Of a stretch of DNA of 14,169 bases, positions 14,093-14,169 are shown in pieces. How positions within the stretch are numbered: the stretch's first letter is position 1; every line of letters starts with the position of its first letter. Below the pieces are notes generated by a model. The model made no database searches. It saw only the letters and a list, made by a program, of their open reading frames with translations, and had not been told where the DNA came from. Source of the stretch: Acholeplasmataceae bacterium (lineage in GTDB: Bacteria; Bacillota_I; Bacilli_A; Acholeplasmatales; Acholeplasmataceae); contig JAUSOA010000123.1 in the NCBI GenBank assembly GCA_030656435.1, forward strand, positions 1 through 14,169, read 5' to 3'. The translations under genes were made by a program, and so were the position numbers.

Positions 14093-14169
14093 ATGAAAAA
14101 AAGACTTAAATACTTTAGAAAATTTTATCTAGTCATCTTTGGAAATTTAGTGGGTGCATTTGTTGCGTA
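14093..14169 (+). CDS. Start of a further gene, likely the partner ABC half-transporter, partial
   Basis: ATG at 14093 follows the ABC gene stop by one base, with a strong SD (AGGGGGAGG, 14078-14086). Only 25 codons lie in the window: a basic N-terminus (MKKRLKYFRKFYL) followed by the beginning of a membrane helix (VIFGNLVGAFVA). This is how the membrane domain of an ABC exporter commonly starts, and paired half-transporters are common in such operons. The identity is inferred from position; no diagnostic motif is inside the window. Confidence 0.65.
   Translation, partial: MKKRLKYFRKFYLVIFGNLVGAFVA

Noticed and set aside
1..14169. CRISPR array, tRNA/rRNA genes, insertion sequences, prophage or defence genes
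   Set aside because: I saw no regularly spaced direct repeats, no tRNA-like cloverleaf, no transposase or integrase motifs and no recognisable defence nucleases.

Overview
The window is an AT-rich (low-GC), compact bacterial segment with strong purine-rich ribosome binding sites (AAGGAGG-like), sigma70-type promoters that often carry an extended -10 (TGnTATAAT), and intrinsic terminators. All tryptophans I checked are TGG, and TGA is used as a stop at the end of the second unknown membrane protein (stop at 10940-10942), so the code looks standard. This combination fits a low-GC Firmicutes/Tenericutes chromosome. The lipid-anchored InlB-repeat/BspA-type surface protein without a sortase signal and the general gene style resemble Acholeplasma or related non-parasitic Mollicutes. 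That placement is an inference, not something the sequence proves.

Left part, minus strand (1-6107): a 7-TM GGDEF diguanylate cyclase cut by the window edge; a 1183-residue surface lipoprotein made of an Ig-like domain, a short repeat region, five InlB-type repeats and two BspA-type leucine-rich-repeat modules; and a CPA2-type monovalent cation:proton antiporter. The lipoprotein gene has its own promoter and a 37-nt hairpin in its 5' leader. The antiporter has its own promoter and an intrinsic terminator.

Right part, plus strand (6356-14169), divergent from the antiporter: a small four-helix membrane protein, a classical NAD-type short-chain dehydrogenase, an NhaC-family antiporter (TTG start) with a clean terminator, then two tandem membrane proteins of no family I recognise. 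These two are clearly paralogous at both ends but differ by the presence of a ~150-residue extracytoplasmic domain. After another terminator comes an apparent operon: PadR-type repressor, a HAAS-DUF4097 protein without membrane segments, an ABC half-transporter with complete ATPase motifs, and the start of another gene one base downstream, probably the partner half-transporter.

The genes with a likely common theme are envelope and ion homeostasis: two unrelated cation/proton antiporters, a surface lipoprotein, a c-di-GMP synthase, and a PadR-controlled exporter operon. Most of the window looks like ordinary chromosomal content. The best candidates for something undescribed are the tandem paralogous membrane pair (9396-10942) and the PadR/HAAS-DUF4097/ABC operon with its 56-nt gene overlap (11094-14169).
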